NCBI GenBank assembly: GCA_012295275.1
Contig: CM022665.1
Span: 10,192,976 to 10,256,975 of the forward strand
Source of the DNA: Chrysomallon squamiferum
Lineage: Eukaryota; Mollusca; Gastropoda; Neomphalida; Peltospiridae
DNA length: 64,000 nucleotides
Direction: 5' to 3'
This document shows positions 61,640-64,000 of the stretch, one piece after another (position 1 is the stretch's first letter; every line of letters starts with the position of its first letter). The position numbers were made by a program, and so were the translations under genes. The notes under the pieces were generated by a model. The model saw only the letters and a program-made list of their open reading frames with translations, did no database searches and was not told the DNA's origin.

Positions 61640-61695
<56 letters not shown>
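61640..61695. repeat. (AAT)n microsatellite
   Basis: A long trinucleotide run followed by mixed AAC, AAT and GAT units to about 61765. Confidence 0.95.
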
Positions 61696-61696
<1 letters not shown>

Positions 61697-61769
61697 TAAC
61701 AATATAACAACAGTAACGATAATATTAATAATAATGATGATAAAGAAGATGATGATGATGATAATATGA

Positions 61770-62560
61770 AATGTATTAAACTTATTTGCTTGAAAGTTAA
61801 AAAAATGTTGTTTTTTTACTGATAGAAATTATATATATATATATATAAAATTAAAAAAAATAATCATCAAATATAAAATAAGATGAAGAAATGTAGTTTA
61901 AGAAATGAAAGGTTTATTGGCAATAGACAAAGTGAAAATAAAACAAGTATAAAATAATATTTATATGTAATATGTTTAGATCTTTAGTAAATTAAAAAAT
62001 TAAAAACACCAATAAAAAAAAAATATTAAAATTAAAAAATAATAAAATGTAAATTGAAAATTTAGAATAAAAAATAAAGTAAAAAATAAAGTAAAATAAA
62101 AGTAAAATAATAGTAGTAGCAACAGTAAAAATACTAATAACATGACTTTTACTAACAATAATAATAACTTGATAAATGTAAAATAATTAATTTAGAAATT
62201 TAAAAAAGCAAATAAAGAAAAAAAAAAAAAATGCATATTTTAAAGGTACACGAGAAAATGTATACCTCATAGTGTATTTAAATACACAAAAGCTTATTTA
62301 GAGAATACTGCTAGATTGATATAAAATAATAACTAATCGTTTAGATAATTAAAATATATATTCATATAATAATAATAATTTATAAACAAAATGGATAGAA
62401 TCATAAAATAAGAAACAAATATACAACTAAAAAAAAAATAATAATAATAAAAATAATAACAATAATAAAGAAATAAAGAAATAAAATAAATAATGAATAT
62501 ATATAAAACAAAATAATACATATATATATTAAAACCATCTCACGAAACTATAACAAAGGA
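61770..62560. other. Very AT-rich low-complexity DNA
   Basis: Almost entirely AAAT, AATA and TA words, with an (AT)n tract at 61832..61846. Nothing else is seen. Confidence 0.7.
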
Positions 62561-62968
62561 ACACGTGAACAAATTTAACCAATTTATCTATTATTATTTA
62601 TTATTTTGACCGAAATATGACAGATGAAAGAGAAAAGACTGGTCAAAAAATCAAAGACTTTTGACGTTTAATACATCTATCTTCCAGGCATATTAAATAT
62701 ACTTCGTTGAAAATATTGATTAATGTTTCTGAAATAAATTAGTCTCCCAACCATCAAAAGGAAGAAGAAAAAAAAAAAAACACGTCGTCTGCTTTTAATG
62801 TTCTGATGTCCGGCTGACTTTCTGGGAGATAAGAAGGAGAAAAGTTAATAGTACTTTCATTAACTCCGCCAGGTGAGGCCAAACAAACAATAACATGTTA
62901 GCAAATGTCCCCATCTCACCTGCTTTAACACGCTTTGCTGTCAAAGAAATATATTGTAGTCTCAAGAT

Positions 62969-62984
62969 AACAATGATCTTTGTC
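62969..62984. promoter_or_regulatory. Paired SOX-like site in a GC-richer patch
   Basis: AACAAT-GATC-TTTGTC is two facing SOX-type half sites with a 4-base spacer, the arrangement of SOXE dimers, with mismatches in the second half. The patch around it (62790..63080) also has E-boxes (CAGGTG, CACCTG) and a forkhead-like AAACAAACAATAACA. Motif evidence only. Confidence 0.25.
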
Positions 62985-63099
62985 GACTGGTGCTGGTTAT
63001 TTTTGTTTGCCGAGTGTACGGGTTGTGTATGCGTTACAGAGTACGTTAAAAGTACTGAATTACGTTATTGTAGTCCCAGAATAATGGAACTACAAAATA

Positions 63100-64000
63100 A
63101 TATTTATATAATAATAATATTATTATTATTGTAATTAAGAATTATTTCTTTCTATATTAGAACATTTTGATTTGTGTGTGTGTGTGCGTTTGAGTGAGAA
63201 AGTCAGAATATTGAATGTTCAGCTTTATACAAAACTGGTCATGTATTAAAGAAACACTTTGACAAATTGAATACATTTATTGTTTTTTTTTCAGTGTATA
63301 AAGAAACTGTAGAAGATACACAATACTGCATAATCAACTTTATAATAAAAATTGTCATATATTTACACAACACTTTGCTAAACTGAAATACAAAATTTAA
63401 TACATATATTTAAATATATTTAATGTTTTTTTTTTTTTATCGTGAACTGAATATTGACTTTTAAAAAAAAAAAAAAATTATACTGCAGTCTCACTTCTTG
63501 TCTGTTGTGCCCATCCGTCCATCCAAACGTCAAACCGTTCTTTTGTTACTTTTATACGCTCAATAATTAGTTATTATTATACACTGAACTGGTATCTGGG
63601 ATGCGCGTTTGTCGCTTTGCACCCTACCCCATTCCACCCCAGCACTAACCTTTATTTCTATGCTTTCACTGAATGGTATCAGTTTCCATCCATGTACAGC
63701 CGTCTGCTGGCTCAAATGGCCGTCTGTTGTTTAAATTGTCGTCTGCATGTAACATTTGAAGCTAAATTTCGGTGTGGTCCCGCATAACTGCTGTTTCTGT
63801 CTTGGTTTTATCAGTTTACTAAATCGATTACGATAAACTGATAAACCCCATTCATTTCATAATGTTCATTGTTTTAAAGGGTATTAATAAAACATTTTTT
63901 TTTTATAAAATTACCGAATTACGTTATTGTAGTTATATTCTTTAATGCCTAATGCCGAACACGTATAATGTAAACGAAATAGAGAGACGTCATGTTTTGA
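63100..64000. other. Right edge of window, no gene supported
   Basis: AT-rich with poly-T runs near 63278 and 63428 and a GC-richer patch at 63480..63790. An 18-base word, GAATTACGTTATTGTAGT, occurs at 63057..63074 and 63916..63933. No frame longer than 60 codons has a domain. Confidence 0.5.

Overview
The window is nuclear DNA of an animal, most likely a mollusc. It is AT-rich and full of microsatellites. Its genes have short coding exons joined by introns with GT..AG ends. It also holds a eukaryotic tRNA-Glu, a hAT-type MITE, a Tc1/mariner relic, DIRS-like gag and reverse-transcriptase relics, and a probable solo LTR. The repeats are built around a core of the type AAGGGA(C/G)ATAACTC, which I recall, unverified, as common in molluscan genomes. 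No bacterial-style gene layout is present.

The main content is a small gene family. Three genes each begin with a single exon of 370 to 394 bases encoding a ParB/sulfiredoxin-like domain with the core VIDGNRR or VIDGSRR. They lie at 5778 (+), 33921 (+) and 50525 (-). All three first exons end in a GT donor in the same phase, one base into a codon. I traced the downstream exons by hand from phase, splice sites and homology between copies. Gene 1 (5778..30193, +) has tandemly duplicated exon pairs. One of its introns is 20.7 kb long and filled by a satellite array (about 8040..28020). Gene 2 (33921..36992, +) has five phase-consistent exons giving 256 aa, with an unrecognised C-terminal domain. 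Phase-compatible exons further downstream (40681, 42209, 45434) could supply other 3' ends. Gene 3 (50525..45695, -) has four exons giving 225 aa. Its last two exons are inverted copies of 40681 and 42209.

The promoter of gene 2 carries a perfect match to the interferon-stimulated response element (GAAANNGAAACT) about 10 bp before a TATA box. A related cassette is present in three copies directly upstream of gene 1. IRF-type control of a ParB-like family is the most interesting hypothesis here: it would point to an innate immune or stress role. That role is inferred, not shown.

Layout: 1..5430 is AT-rich DNA with one tRNA. 5431..30193 is gene 1 with its satellite-filled intron. 30194..33780 is intergenic, and part of it is duplicated at 43607. 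33782..36992 is gene 2. 37000..45690 holds alternative 3' exons, a gag relic, a direct duplication and a large inverted duplication. 45695..50525 is gene 3, whose first intron contains a solo LTR and a Tc1 relic. 50526..53000 is repeats and an RT relic. 53000..64000 is low-complexity DNA alternating with GC-richer islands that may be regulatory. I found no convincing protein gene there.
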